Origin: Solirubrobacterales bacterium
Lineage (GTDB): Bacteria; Actinomycetota; Thermoleophilia; Solirubrobacterales; Solirubrobacteraceae
Direction: 5' to 3'
Assembly: GCA_027451345.1 (NCBI GenBank)
Contig: DAIDJO010000085.1
Location: 1 to 53,169, forward strand
DNA: 53,169 nucleotides
The translations under genes and the position numbers were made by a program. The notes beneath the pieces were generated by a model. The model made no database searches. It was not told the origin of the DNA and saw nothing but the letters and a program-made list of their open reading frames with translations. Positions 18,442 to 25,450 of this stretch are shown in pieces; within the stretch, counting starts at the first letter, position 1; every line of letters starts with the position of its first letter.

Positions 18442-19539
18442 ATGAGCTCGGTCGTGATCAAACTGGGGTCGAGCGTCGTCGCGCGCGACGACGGCACCGT
18501 GCGACTCGATGTCCTGCGCCGCATCTGTGACGACGTCGCGCTGCTCCACGGTCGCGGGTACGAGCCGATCGTCGTCACGAGCGGCGCGATCGCCCGCGGG
18601 CTCGGGGTGATGGAGATCCCGCCGGGGCAGCGGCCGCGCGCGATCGACGCGCTGCAGGCGGCCAGCGCGATCGGCCAGGGCAAGCTCTACCGGGTCTACG
18701 ACGAGCTGCTGCAGGAGCGCGGGGTGCGCAGCGCCCAGGTGCTGCTCACCTTCTACGACATGAGCGCGCGCACCCACTACCTCAACGTGCGCCACACCCT
18801 CGCCAAGCTCCTCGACTGGCGGGTCGTGCCGGTCATCAACGAGAACGACACGACGACGACCGACGAGATCTCCTTCGGCGACAACGATTTCCTCGCCGCC
18901 CAGGTGGCGGTCCTCGTCGGGGCCGAGCGGCTGCTGCTGCTGACCAACACCGACGGCGTGTTCACCGCCGACCCGCGGCTCGATCCGGGCGCCGAGCTCG
19001 TCCGGCGGATCGAGCGGATCGAGGAGCTCGAGACGCTCGAGATCACGCAGGGCACGTCGCTGCTCGGCTCCGGAGGCATGCGGTCGAAGGTCGTCGCCGC
19101 CGAGATGGCCACGGCCGCCGGCATCCCGACGATCATCGCCAACGGGCAGGTCCCGGGCACGATCATCGCCGCCATGGACGGCGAGGAGGTCGGCACGGTG
19201 TTCCTCGCCCGCGTCGGGCGCATGTCGAGCTTCAAGCTGTGGCTGAAGTACGCCAAGCCGGCGCTCTGCCGCATCGCCGTCGACGCCGGCGCCGCCCGCG
19301 CGCTGCGCGAGGGCGGCACCAGCCTGCTGCCCGTCGGGGTTCTCGATGTGAGCGGCAGCTTCGAGGCGGGCGACGCCGTCGAGGTCGTGTGCGGAGAGGA
19401 GCCGGTCGGGAAGGGGATCAGCAACTACTCGGCGGAGGAGCTGCAGCGCGTGCGCGGACTGAAGTCGGCCGCCGTGCGCGAGCTGCTCCCGCTCGCCAGC
19501 GACGAGGCCGTCCACCGCGATTACTTCGTCCTGGCCTAG
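18442..19539 (+). CDS. proB: Glutamate 5-kinase
   Basis: ProB phosphorylates glutamate to gamma-glutamyl phosphate, the first step of proline synthesis. The 365-residue protein consists of an amino-acid kinase domain (about 1-255; KLGSSVV at the N-terminus, VTSGAIARG, INENDTTTTDEISFGDND and LLLLTNTDGVFTADPR) and a C-terminal PUA domain. The family is usually feedback-inhibited by proline. It is followed after 13 nt by proA, so the two proline enzymes are adjacent and downstream of obg. Confidence 0.97.
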   Translation: MSSVVIKLGSSVVARDDGTVRLDVLRRICDDVALLHGRGYEPIVVTSGAIARGLGVMEIPPGQRPRAIDALQAASAIGQGKLYRVYDELLQERGVRSAQVLLTFYDMSARTHYLNVRHTLAKLLDWRVVPVINENDTTTTDEISFGDNDFLAAQVAVLVGAERLLLLTNTDGVFTADPRLDPGAELVRRIERIEELETLEITQGTSLLGSGGMRSKVVAAEMATAAGIPTIIANGQVPGTIIAAMDGEEVGTVFLARVGRMSSFKLWLKYAKPALCRIAVDAGAARALREGGTSLLPVGVLDVSGSFEAGDAVEVVCGEEPVGKGISNYSAEELQRVRGLKSAAVRELLPLASDEAVHRDYFVLA

Positions 19540-19542
19540 TCT
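19537..19542 (+). promoter_or_regulatory. -10 element TAGTCT for proA, leaderless type
   Basis: TAGTCT begins with the proB stop TAG and ends 10 nt before the proA GTG. The pattern is the same as for proB, at lower confidence. Confidence 0.4.
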
Positions 19543-19552
19543 GTACGGAGCC

Positions 19553-20818
19553 GTGAGCACCGCCACCCAGACCGTCAGCGACCTCTGCGCCGCCGCCAAG
19601 CGGGCCTCGCGCGTGCTCGCGACCCTCGGCGCGGACGTGAAGAACCGCGCCCTGGAGGGGATCGCCGACGCGCTCGTGCAGCGCACCGCGGAGATCCTCG
19701 AGGCCAACGGCCGCGACCTTCAGGCGGGACGCGAGGCCGGGCTCAGCCCGGCGCTGCTCGATCGGCTCGCGCTCGACCCGCGGCGCATCGAGGCGATCGC
19801 GGACGGCGCTCGCCGCATCGCGGCGCTGCCCGATCCCGTTGGCGAGGTGATCGACGGATCCCGGCTGCCGAACGGCCTGGACGTGCGCAAGGTGCGGGTC
19901 CCGCTCGGCGTCGTCGCGGTGGTCTATGAGGCCCGTCCCAACGTCACGATCGACGCCGCCGCGCTGTGCCTGAAGTCGGGGAACGCGATCGTGCTGCGGG
20001 GCTCGCGCTCCGCGGCGCACTCCAACGCGGTGCTCGCCGCGATCGCCGCCGAGGCCGCGACCGCCGCCGGGCTGCCCGCCGGCGCGCTCGCGCTGATCGG
20101 AGGCGGGGATCGGGAGGAACTGCGGGAGCTCGCCACCCAGTCCGGCACCGTCGACCTGATCATCCCGCGCGGGGGGGAGGGTCTGAAGGCGGCGCTGAAG
20201 GGGGTGGCGACCGTCCCGGTGATCTTCGCCGCGTCCGGCAACTGCCACGTCTACGTCGACCGCAGCGCCGACCTCGCCATGGCGCAGGACATCGTCATCA
20301 ACGCCAAGGTCCAGCGGCCGGGCGTGTGCAACGCCGCGGAGACGCTGCTCGTGCACCGGGACGTGGCCCCCGCGTTCCTCCCGCGCGCGCTGCACGCCCT
20401 GCATGACGCGGGGGTCACGCTGCACGCGGATGACCGCGCCCGGGCGATCGTGAGCGATCTGCCCCTGCGGGTGGCCGTCGCGGAGGATTGGGACACCGAG
20501 TACCTCGCGCTCGAGATGGCGGTCGCCGTCGTCGACGACGTCGACGCCGCCATCTCCCATGTCAACCGCCACGGCAGCGGCCACTCCGAGGCGATCGTGA
20601 CCAGCGACACCGCCGCCGCGCGGGCCTTCGAGCTCGAGGTGGACGCCGCCTGCGTCTACGTGAACGCCTCGACCCGTTTCACCGACGGCGGCGAGTTCGG
20701 GATGGGCGCCGAGATCGGCAACTCGACGCAGAAGGTCCATGTCCGCGGGCCGATCGGTCTGCGCGAGCTCTGCACGTTCAAGTATCTGGTGGAGGGCGCA
20801 GGCCACATCCGCGCCTGA
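19553..20818 (+). CDS. proA: Gamma-glutamyl phosphate reductase
   Basis: ProA reduces gamma-glutamyl phosphate to glutamate semialdehyde with NADPH. The 421-residue length is typical of this aldehyde dehydrogenase-like family. The catalytic cysteine is Cys259 in QRPGVCNAAETLLVH. Other signatures are VYEARPNVTIDAA, IPRGG and the C-terminal GEFGMGAEIGNSTQ. The start is GTG 19553. proB, proA and nadD follow with short gaps. Confidence 0.97.
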   Translation: MSTATQTVSDLCAAAKRASRVLATLGADVKNRALEGIADALVQRTAEILEANGRDLQAGREAGLSPALLDRLALDPRRIEAIADGARRIAALPDPVGEVIDGSRLPNGLDVRKVRVPLGVVAVVYEARPNVTIDAAALCLKSGNAIVLRGSRSAAHSNAVLAAIAAEAATAAGLPAGALALIGGGDREELRELATQSGTVDLIIPRGGEGLKAALKGVATVPVIFAASGNCHVYVDRSADLAMAQDIVINAKVQRPGVCNAAETLLVHRDVAPAFLPRALHALHDAGVTLHADDRARAIVSDLPLRVAVAEDWDTEYLALEMAVAVVDDVDAAISHVNRHGSGHSEAIVTSDTAAARAFELEVDAACVYVNASTRFTDGGEFGMGAEIGNSTQKVHVRGPIGLRELCTFKYLVEGAGHIRA

Positions 20819-20830
20819 TCCCGCCCCACG

Positions 20831-21460
20831 GTGAGCGGCCAGTTGAGCAGCGAGCGCATCGGCATCCTCGGCGGGACGTTCAACCCGCCCCACATCGGCC
20901 ACCTGATCTGCGGACAGGAGGCGCACCTGCGGCTCGGGCTCGACCGGGTCATCCTCATGCCGGCCGGGCGCCCTCCGCACAAGCCGCTGGAGGAGGATCC
21001 CGGGGCGGAGCATCGGCTCGAGCTGTGTCGCCGCGCCGCGCTCGGCGACTCGCGGTTCGAGGTCTCCGACCTCGAGGTTCGCCGGCCCGGGCCGTCCTAC
21101 ACGGTCGATACGCTTGCGACACTGCACGCACAGCTGCCCGATAGCGAGCTGTTCCTCATCGTCGGCGGTGACGTCGCGGCCGGCCTGCCCACCTGGCATG
21201 ACCCGGAGGGGGTGTTGAGGCGGGCTACACTCGCTGTGGCGAAGCGCCGCGGAACCCCGCGTGAGTCGATCGACAGTGCCCTCGCCGCGCTTCGGGGCGG
21301 CGAACGGACCGAGTTCTTCCGGATGCCGGGGATCGAGGTCTCGTCCACGGAGATCCGTCACCGGGTGCAGATGCAGGAGCCGATCCGGTACCTCGTCCCC
21401 GATGCGGTGGCGAGCTACATCGATGAGCACCGTCTCTACGGAGGTCGTACACCATCATGA
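20831..21460 (+). CDS. nadD: Nicotinate-nucleotide adenylyltransferase
   Basis: NadD adenylates nicotinate mononucleotide in NAD synthesis. The 209-residue protein carries the nucleotidyltransferase motif GGTFNPPHIGHL near residues 14-25 and the C-terminal SSTEIRHRV (the ISTTxxR signature). The start is GTG 20831, 12 nt after proA. The stop overlaps the rsfS ATG. The nadD-rsfS pairing is widely conserved. Confidence 0.95.
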   Translation: MSGQLSSERIGILGGTFNPPHIGHLICGQEAHLRLGLDRVILMPAGRPPHKPLEEDPGAEHRLELCRRAALGDSRFEVSDLEVRRPGPSYTVDTLATLHAQLPDSELFLIVGGDVAAGLPTWHDPEGVLRRATLAVAKRRGTPRESIDSALAALRGGERTEFFRMPGIEVSSTEIRHRVQMQEPIRYLVPDAVASYIDEHRLYGGRTPS

Positions 21461-21819
21461 CGATGACGCCTGAAGACATCGCGCTGGCCGTCGCGGAGTA
21501 CGCCTCCGACGCCAAGGCCGAGGAGATCGTGCAGCTCGATCTTCGGGGCCTGACGTCGGTGGCCGATTACTTCGTGATCTGCACCGGCCGCAGCGACCGT
21601 CAGGTGAAGGCGATCCACGACCGCATCCACGCCGGGATGAAGAACCAGCGCGGCACGCTGCCGATCCGTGTCGACGGCGCGATGCAGGCGCAGTGGGTGC
21701 TGATGGACTACGGCGACGTGATCGTCCACATCTTCCTGCCGGAGATGCGCGACTTCTACCGGCTCGAGCAGCTGTGGGGCGAGGCGCCGAGCACGACGCT
21801 GCAGTTCGCCGCGGCCTGA
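21457..21819 (+). CDS. rsfS: Ribosomal silencing factor RsfS
   Basis: RsfS binds L14 and blocks subunit joining, lowering translation in stationary phase or starvation. The 120-residue protein contains family motifs VADYFVICTGRSDRQVKAI, the tract ending in EG-like RVDG and DVIVHIF near the C-terminus. The ATG overlaps the nadD stop (ATGA); a second ATG two codons later is possible. It is the last gene of the obg-rsfS cluster and is convergent with the pyrophosphatase gene 78 nt away. That gap is GC-rich with no clear hairpin. Confidence 0.94.
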   Translation: MTMTPEDIALAVAEYASDAKAEEIVQLDLRGLTSVADYFVICTGRSDRQVKAIHDRIHAGMKNQRGTLPIRVDGAMQAQWVLMDYGDVIVHIFLPEMRDFYRLEQLWGEAPSTTLQFAAA

Positions 21820-21897
21820 CCGCCGCCGGGTGACCGCCCCCGCACGACCCCCGCTCGCGCTCCACCTCCCCGGGCCGCCCGGCCGACCCGCCCGGCC

Positions 21898-23514
21898 TCA
21901 GACGGCCGAGAGCAGCTTCGGGGCGACCTGCTTCTTGCGGCTCATCACCCCGGGGAGGGTCAGCTTGCACCCATCGGCCTCGACGCCGAAGGCGCGCGCG
22001 ACCGCCGCCACGTCCCCGTCCACGAGCAGGTCGGTCACCTTGTCCAGGACGTCGGTGACCATCAGCGCATAGAGCTCGACGTGCTGGCTGGCACGCTCCT
22101 TCGCCATCGCCGTGAGCAGCTCGTGCTCACGCTCGAGCAGCGCCTTGCCCACGACCTCGACCTGGGCGATCAGGAACGGCGTCCCACTGCCCGACTGGTA
22201 CGCCTTCGCGTCCCGCCGGACCAGGTCCTCCGCGGCCACCTGCGACACGTCCGAGGTCTCGGCGAACATCCGGCGCCCGTACTCGTGGGCATCGAGCTCG
22301 AGCACCCGCTCGAGGTACTCCACCACCGCGGCATCCCGATCGGTGGTCGTGGGTGAGTTGAGGATCACGGTGTCCGACAGGACGGCGGAGAGCAGCACCA
22401 TGGCGGTCGATCGCGTCGGCTCGATGCCGCTGCGGCGGAACCGCTCCACGACGAGCGTCGCCGTCGAGCCGACCGGGTCGAAGGTGGCGGCCACCGGCAC
22501 CTTCGTCTCGATCGAGCCGATGTGGTGGTGGTCGAGGATCTCGACGATCTCAGCCTGGTCGATCCCGGGCACGCTCTGGGCCTGCTCGGCGTGATCGACG
22601 AGAATGACCCGGCGGCGGACCGGCGAGACGAGGTCGGAGCGCGTGAGCAACCCGATCGGTCGCTGCCGGTCGTCGACGACGATCGCGGCGCCGTGGTGGG
22701 AGTCCTTGATCTGCTCGGACACGTCACTCACCAGCTCGTCGGTCGAGGCGACGAGCTGATCGTTCTCCATCAGCTCTCGGCACGGAGCGGCGAGCGTGAT
22801 CATGCGGGCGGCGATGTAGGTGTCGAGCGGGGAGACGACCACGGCCGTTCCCTTCTCCCGTGCCAGGGCGAGCACCTCGTCATCGGGCCTCGCCCCGTTG
22901 GCGAGGACGAGCAGGGCGAGGTCGCGCTCCAGGACGTGGCGCTGCGCGCGGGGGCGGTCCCCGACGACGACGATGTCCGACTCATCGATCCCCGTCTCGG
23001 TCTCGACGGACGACGCATGCACCCAGATCCGGCCCGTGAGCAGGCGGTCCTCGCCGGTGAGCAGCTCGCCGTCGAGCACGTCGACGACCGCCTGCAGGTA
23101 GGTCTCCTCCCGCAGGGTCGAGCTCGCCCGCGACTCGCGCACGTAGCGGCGCGCGAGCGACCGCGTCGTGATGATCCCGATCAGGACCCCCTCGTCGTCG
23201 GTCACCGGGACGAGGTCGTAATCGGTGTGGTCGAGCGCGAGCCCGGCCTCCCGGATCGGATCATCCGCCCGCATCCGCGGGAACTCGCTCTGCATCAGGT
23301 CTCCGGCGCGCAGGCGGATGTGGGGGAGCAGTCGCGGCTCGGCCGCGCCGGACTGCTCGAGCACCCAGCGGGTCTGCGGGTTGAGCTCGCCGAGCCGGAC
23401 CGGCACATACTCGGTGTTCGGGTCCAGACGGGTCTTCAGCTCGGCGTAACCGATGGCCGAGCCGATCGAGTCGGTGTCGGGATTGCGGTGTCCGGAGACG
23501 TAGACGGGTGCCAC
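21898..23514 (-). CDS. ppaC: Family II Mn-dependent inorganic pyrophosphatase with CBS and DRTGG domains
   Basis: This enzyme hydrolyses pyrophosphate using a DHH-family metal centre. I choose GTG at 23514, giving 538 residues that begin VAPVYVSGHRNPDTDS; the longer frame to 23721 adds a non-homologous stretch. DHH motifs are HRNPDTDS (9-16), VDHAE, DHHHIG (from 328) and SDT, and the substrate-binding SRKKQ (525-529) is near the C-terminus. Between about 60 and 300 lie two CBS domains around a DRTGG domain, as in CBS-PPases that respond to adenine nucleotides. A -10 GATAAT lies 6 nt before the start, and an inverted repeat overlaps the promoter. Confidence 0.93.
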   Translation of the reverse strand: MAPVYVSGHRNPDTDSIGSAIGYAELKTRLDPNTEYVPVRLGELNPQTRWVLEQSGAAEPRLLPHIRLRAGDLMQSEFPRMRADDPIREAGLALDHTDYDLVPVTDDEGVLIGIITTRSLARRYVRESRASSTLREETYLQAVVDVLDGELLTGEDRLLTGRIWVHASSVETETGIDESDIVVVGDRPRAQRHVLERDLALLVLANGARPDDEVLALAREKGTAVVVSPLDTYIAARMITLAAPCRELMENDQLVASTDELVSDVSEQIKDSHHGAAIVVDDRQRPIGLLTRSDLVSPVRRRVILVDHAEQAQSVPGIDQAEIVEILDHHHIGSIETKVPVAATFDPVGSTATLVVERFRRSGIEPTRSTAMVLLSAVLSDTVILNSPTTTDRDAAVVEYLERVLELDAHEYGRRMFAETSDVSQVAAEDLVRRDAKAYQSGSGTPFLIAQVEVVGKALLEREHELLTAMAKERASQHVELYALMVTDVLDKVTDLLVDGDVAAVARAFGVEADGCKLTLPGVMSRKKQVAPKLLSAV

Positions 23515-23520
23515 CCGCCA

Positions 23521-23526
23521 ATTATC
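23521..23526 (-). promoter_or_regulatory. -10 element GATAAT for the pyrophosphatase, leaderless type
   Basis: Reading on the minus strand, GATAAT ends 6 nt before the GTG. A TGCACA lies 18 nt upstream as a possible -35. This supports the GTG at 23514 as the start. Confidence 0.5.
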
Positions 23527-23530
23527 CTCG

Positions 23531-23553
23531 GGTTGCACCGATTTTGTGCAGCC
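23531..23553. promoter_or_regulatory. Inverted repeat in the pyrophosphatase promoter
   Basis: GGTTGCAC (23531-23538) and GTGCAGCC (23546-23553) form an 8-bp dyad with one T/G mismatch and a 7-nt spacer. It sits between and across the -35 and -10 positions, where an operator would block RNA polymerase. The regulator is unknown. Confidence 0.4.
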
Positions 23554-23662
23554 GAACGTGCGCCGGCCGGTTCCGGCGCTGGCGGCGCGCCGTCCGGGGC
23601 GATAGCGTGCCGCGCGAGGCACGCCGCCGCAGGGGCGGAACTTCGAGAGGAATGGAGCGATC

Positions 23663-24454
23663 ATGCCGTCGGCACCCCAGATCCTGCCCACCCAGATCCC
23701 GGAGGGGACCTCGACCGGCATTCGCTACCGGCTCGAGGGCGAGCTCGTGCCCGTCCTGCACATGGCGCTCGACGGGAGCATGCCGGTGTACTTCGAGCAC
23801 CACGTCCTGCTCTGGAAATACCCGAACCTGCAGATCGGCCTGCATCCCCTCCGCAAGGGGCTGGTGCGCCGGGCCTTCGCCGGGATGCCGCTGCTGTTGC
23901 TGCAGATCGAATCCGGCGGGGAGGTCGCCTTCAGCCGGGACGCGCCCGGCCACGTCGTCGCGCTGCACCTGAGGGCCGGGGAGGCGCTGCAGGTGCGCGA
24001 GCACCAGTTCCTGGCCGCCACGCAGAACATCGAATACGACTACACCCGCATGAAGGGCTTCGCGAACATGATGTTCGGCGGGGGCTTCTTCATCGACCAG
24101 TTCATGTGCACGAGCGGCGAAGGCGTGCTCTGGGTGCATGGCTACGGCAACGTCTTCGAGAAGACGCTCGAGCCCGGCGAGTCGATCGACATCGAGCCCG
24201 GTGGCTGGCTCTACTACGACCACTCCGTCTCGATGAGCCAGGAGGTCTACGGGTTCAAGTCCGGGTTCCTCAGCGGCGCCGGGAGCCTCGTCTTCAACCG
24301 CTTCACCGGCCCGGGCCGGGTCGGGCTGCAGAGCGCCTACTACCACCCGCCCGGAGCGGAGACGGGCGGCGGGGGCGGGCAGGCCGCCGCGATCGGCGCG
24401 GGTGGCGGGGCCGGCATGCTCGGCGGGCTGCTCGGGGGGCTGCTCGACAATTGA
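23663..24454 (+). CDS. AIM24 family protein
   Basis: The 263-residue protein matches the AIM24/TIGR00266 family, a double-stranded beta-helix fold found in bacteria and in mitochondria; the biochemical role is not established. Visible are MALDGSMPVYFEHHVLLWK near the N-terminus, LQIESGGEVAFSRDAPGHVV in the middle, GEGVLWVHGYGNVFEKTL and a YYHPP near the end. The C-terminal 35 residues are glycine-rich with short hydrophobic runs (GGGGGQ, GMLGGLLGGLLDN). The ATG has a good ribosome binding site (GGAG, 5 nt away). It diverges from the pyrophosphatase, and a protein of unknown family follows. Confidence 0.85.
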   Translation: MPSAPQILPTQIPEGTSTGIRYRLEGELVPVLHMALDGSMPVYFEHHVLLWKYPNLQIGLHPLRKGLVRRAFAGMPLLLLQIESGGEVAFSRDAPGHVVALHLRAGEALQVREHQFLAATQNIEYDYTRMKGFANMMFGGGFFIDQFMCTSGEGVLWVHGYGNVFEKTLEPGESIDIEPGGWLYYDHSVSMSQEVYGFKSGFLSGAGSLVFNRFTGPGRVGLQSAYYHPPGAETGGGGGQAAAIGAGGGAGMLGGLLGGLLDN

Positions 24455-24527
24455 CGGGTTCGCTCGTCGTGTGGCCGCCTCGCCGCTGCTTCGGCGGCCG
24501 GTCCCGTCGCTGCCCCCGCGGGTCACG

Positions 24528-25157
24528 ATGACGTTCCAGCCCGGCCACCTCCAGCAGAACCCGTTGCCCTCCGGGGTGCTCGGCGCGCTGACGCTGACCG
24601 GGTATCAGCTGCTCGTCGACGTGGCCGGCGTCGGCGCCGGACGGCTCGGGCCGCAGGCGTTTCTGCTGGTGGCGCCCGAGTCGGACGGCGCGCCGGCCGA
24701 CGAGCTCACCCACATCTCGCTGCACCAGCCGCGCCTGGGCAGCGAGCAGGAGGCGTTCGCCTACCAGCAGCTCGCCGCCCAGCTCGGGTATCTGCGCCTG
24801 TCCGGGTACCGGCTCGCGCTCGAGCGCAGCGGCCTGCGCTCGAGGATCTCGCTGGTGAACCCGGCCTCGGGGGCGATCGCGATGCAGATCCCGGACAAGC
24901 ACCCGGGTCGCCTGTTCGGCGGGGGCGGCAGCGTGCGTACGCTGCTCGCCGCCGCGCGGGCGCTCCCTCCGGCCGGTCCGCCCCCGGACCTCCAGCGCCC
25001 GGAGCTGTTGCACCAGACGTTGCTCGCCCTGGCGCTCGGGGACGAGACGACGAGCGGCGCGGAGGCGGTCGAGCTGGCGGACCGGGCGCTCGCCCTGACG
25101 CAGGGGGATCCGACGCTCGATCCCGCGGCCGCGCTGGCCGCGGCCCGGCGGCCGTAG
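24528..25157 (+). CDS. Hypothetical protein downstream of AIM24
   Basis: I do not recognise this 209-residue protein. ATG 24528 gives MTFQPGHLQQNPLPSG; an in-frame GTG at 24471 would add 19 residues of low-complexity arginine/proline sequence. The body is a mixed alpha/beta-looking stretch, with LLVDVAGVGAGRLGPQAFLLVAP near residue 30 and an LRLSGYRLALER segment near 90. An alanine- and leucine-rich helical C-terminus follows (about 130-209). There are no cysteines, transmembrane helices or signal peptide. It lies 73 nt after the AIM24 gene on the same strand, so the two may be co-transcribed. Codon use matches the neighbours. Confidence 0.6.
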   Translation: MTFQPGHLQQNPLPSGVLGALTLTGYQLLVDVAGVGAGRLGPQAFLLVAPESDGAPADELTHISLHQPRLGSEQEAFAYQQLAAQLGYLRLSGYRLALERSGLRSRISLVNPASGAIAMQIPDKHPGRLFGGGGSVRTLLAAARALPPAGPPPDLQRPELLHQTLLALALGDETTSGAEAVELADRALALTQGDPTLDPAAALAAARRP

Positions 25158-25450
25158 CGAGCGCGCGCGGCGGCGACACCGGCACCGGAGTCATTGCTCC
25201 AGAACGAGGAGTGACCCGCGGACGCTCGTTGCACCGTCTGCGGGGTCCGTGATCTACCGCAGTTCTTGCACCCGATCACAAGTAGCGGCCGTCACCGCGC
25301 GTTCTGCCGACGTATGCGTATTCCAGCAGCCGAGCCAGCTCGCAACATCGACGCAATGGGGGTGCAGGGGATCAGGGTGGGTCACCACGGCGTCGGCTGC
25401 TGTCCGGATCACCTCGGTCCTCCGGAACGCGATCGAACTAGGAGAGAGCA
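25158..25450. other. Intergenic region upstream of the secreted protein gene
   Basis: These 293 nt hold no convincing gene. There is a GTGATC...GATCAC dyad (25249-25279, 19-nt loop), two TTGCACC motifs (from about 25229 and 25266) and a CCGGA/TCCGG repeat near 25415. A GGAGAGAG ribosome binding site directly precedes the next ATG. I found no riboswitch family that fits. A long, partly structured leader is possible. Confidence 0.4.

Noticed and set aside
17041-19707. 888-codon open frame on the minus strand
   Set aside because: It is a shadow of obg and proB in the opposite strand.
23515-23721. Longer N-terminus for the pyrophosphatase
   Set aside because: The extra 69 residues are not family-like, and the promoter, dyad and GATAAT lie inside that stretch.
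25249-25279. GTGATC...GATCAC dyad as a Crp site
   Set aside because: The spacer is 19 nt, while Crp-type sites have TGTGA-N6-TCACA; it does not fit.
25158-25450. Riboswitch (cyclic di-GMP or cyclic di-AMP class) before the secreted protein
   Set aside because: I looked for the conserved cores of these classes and found none.
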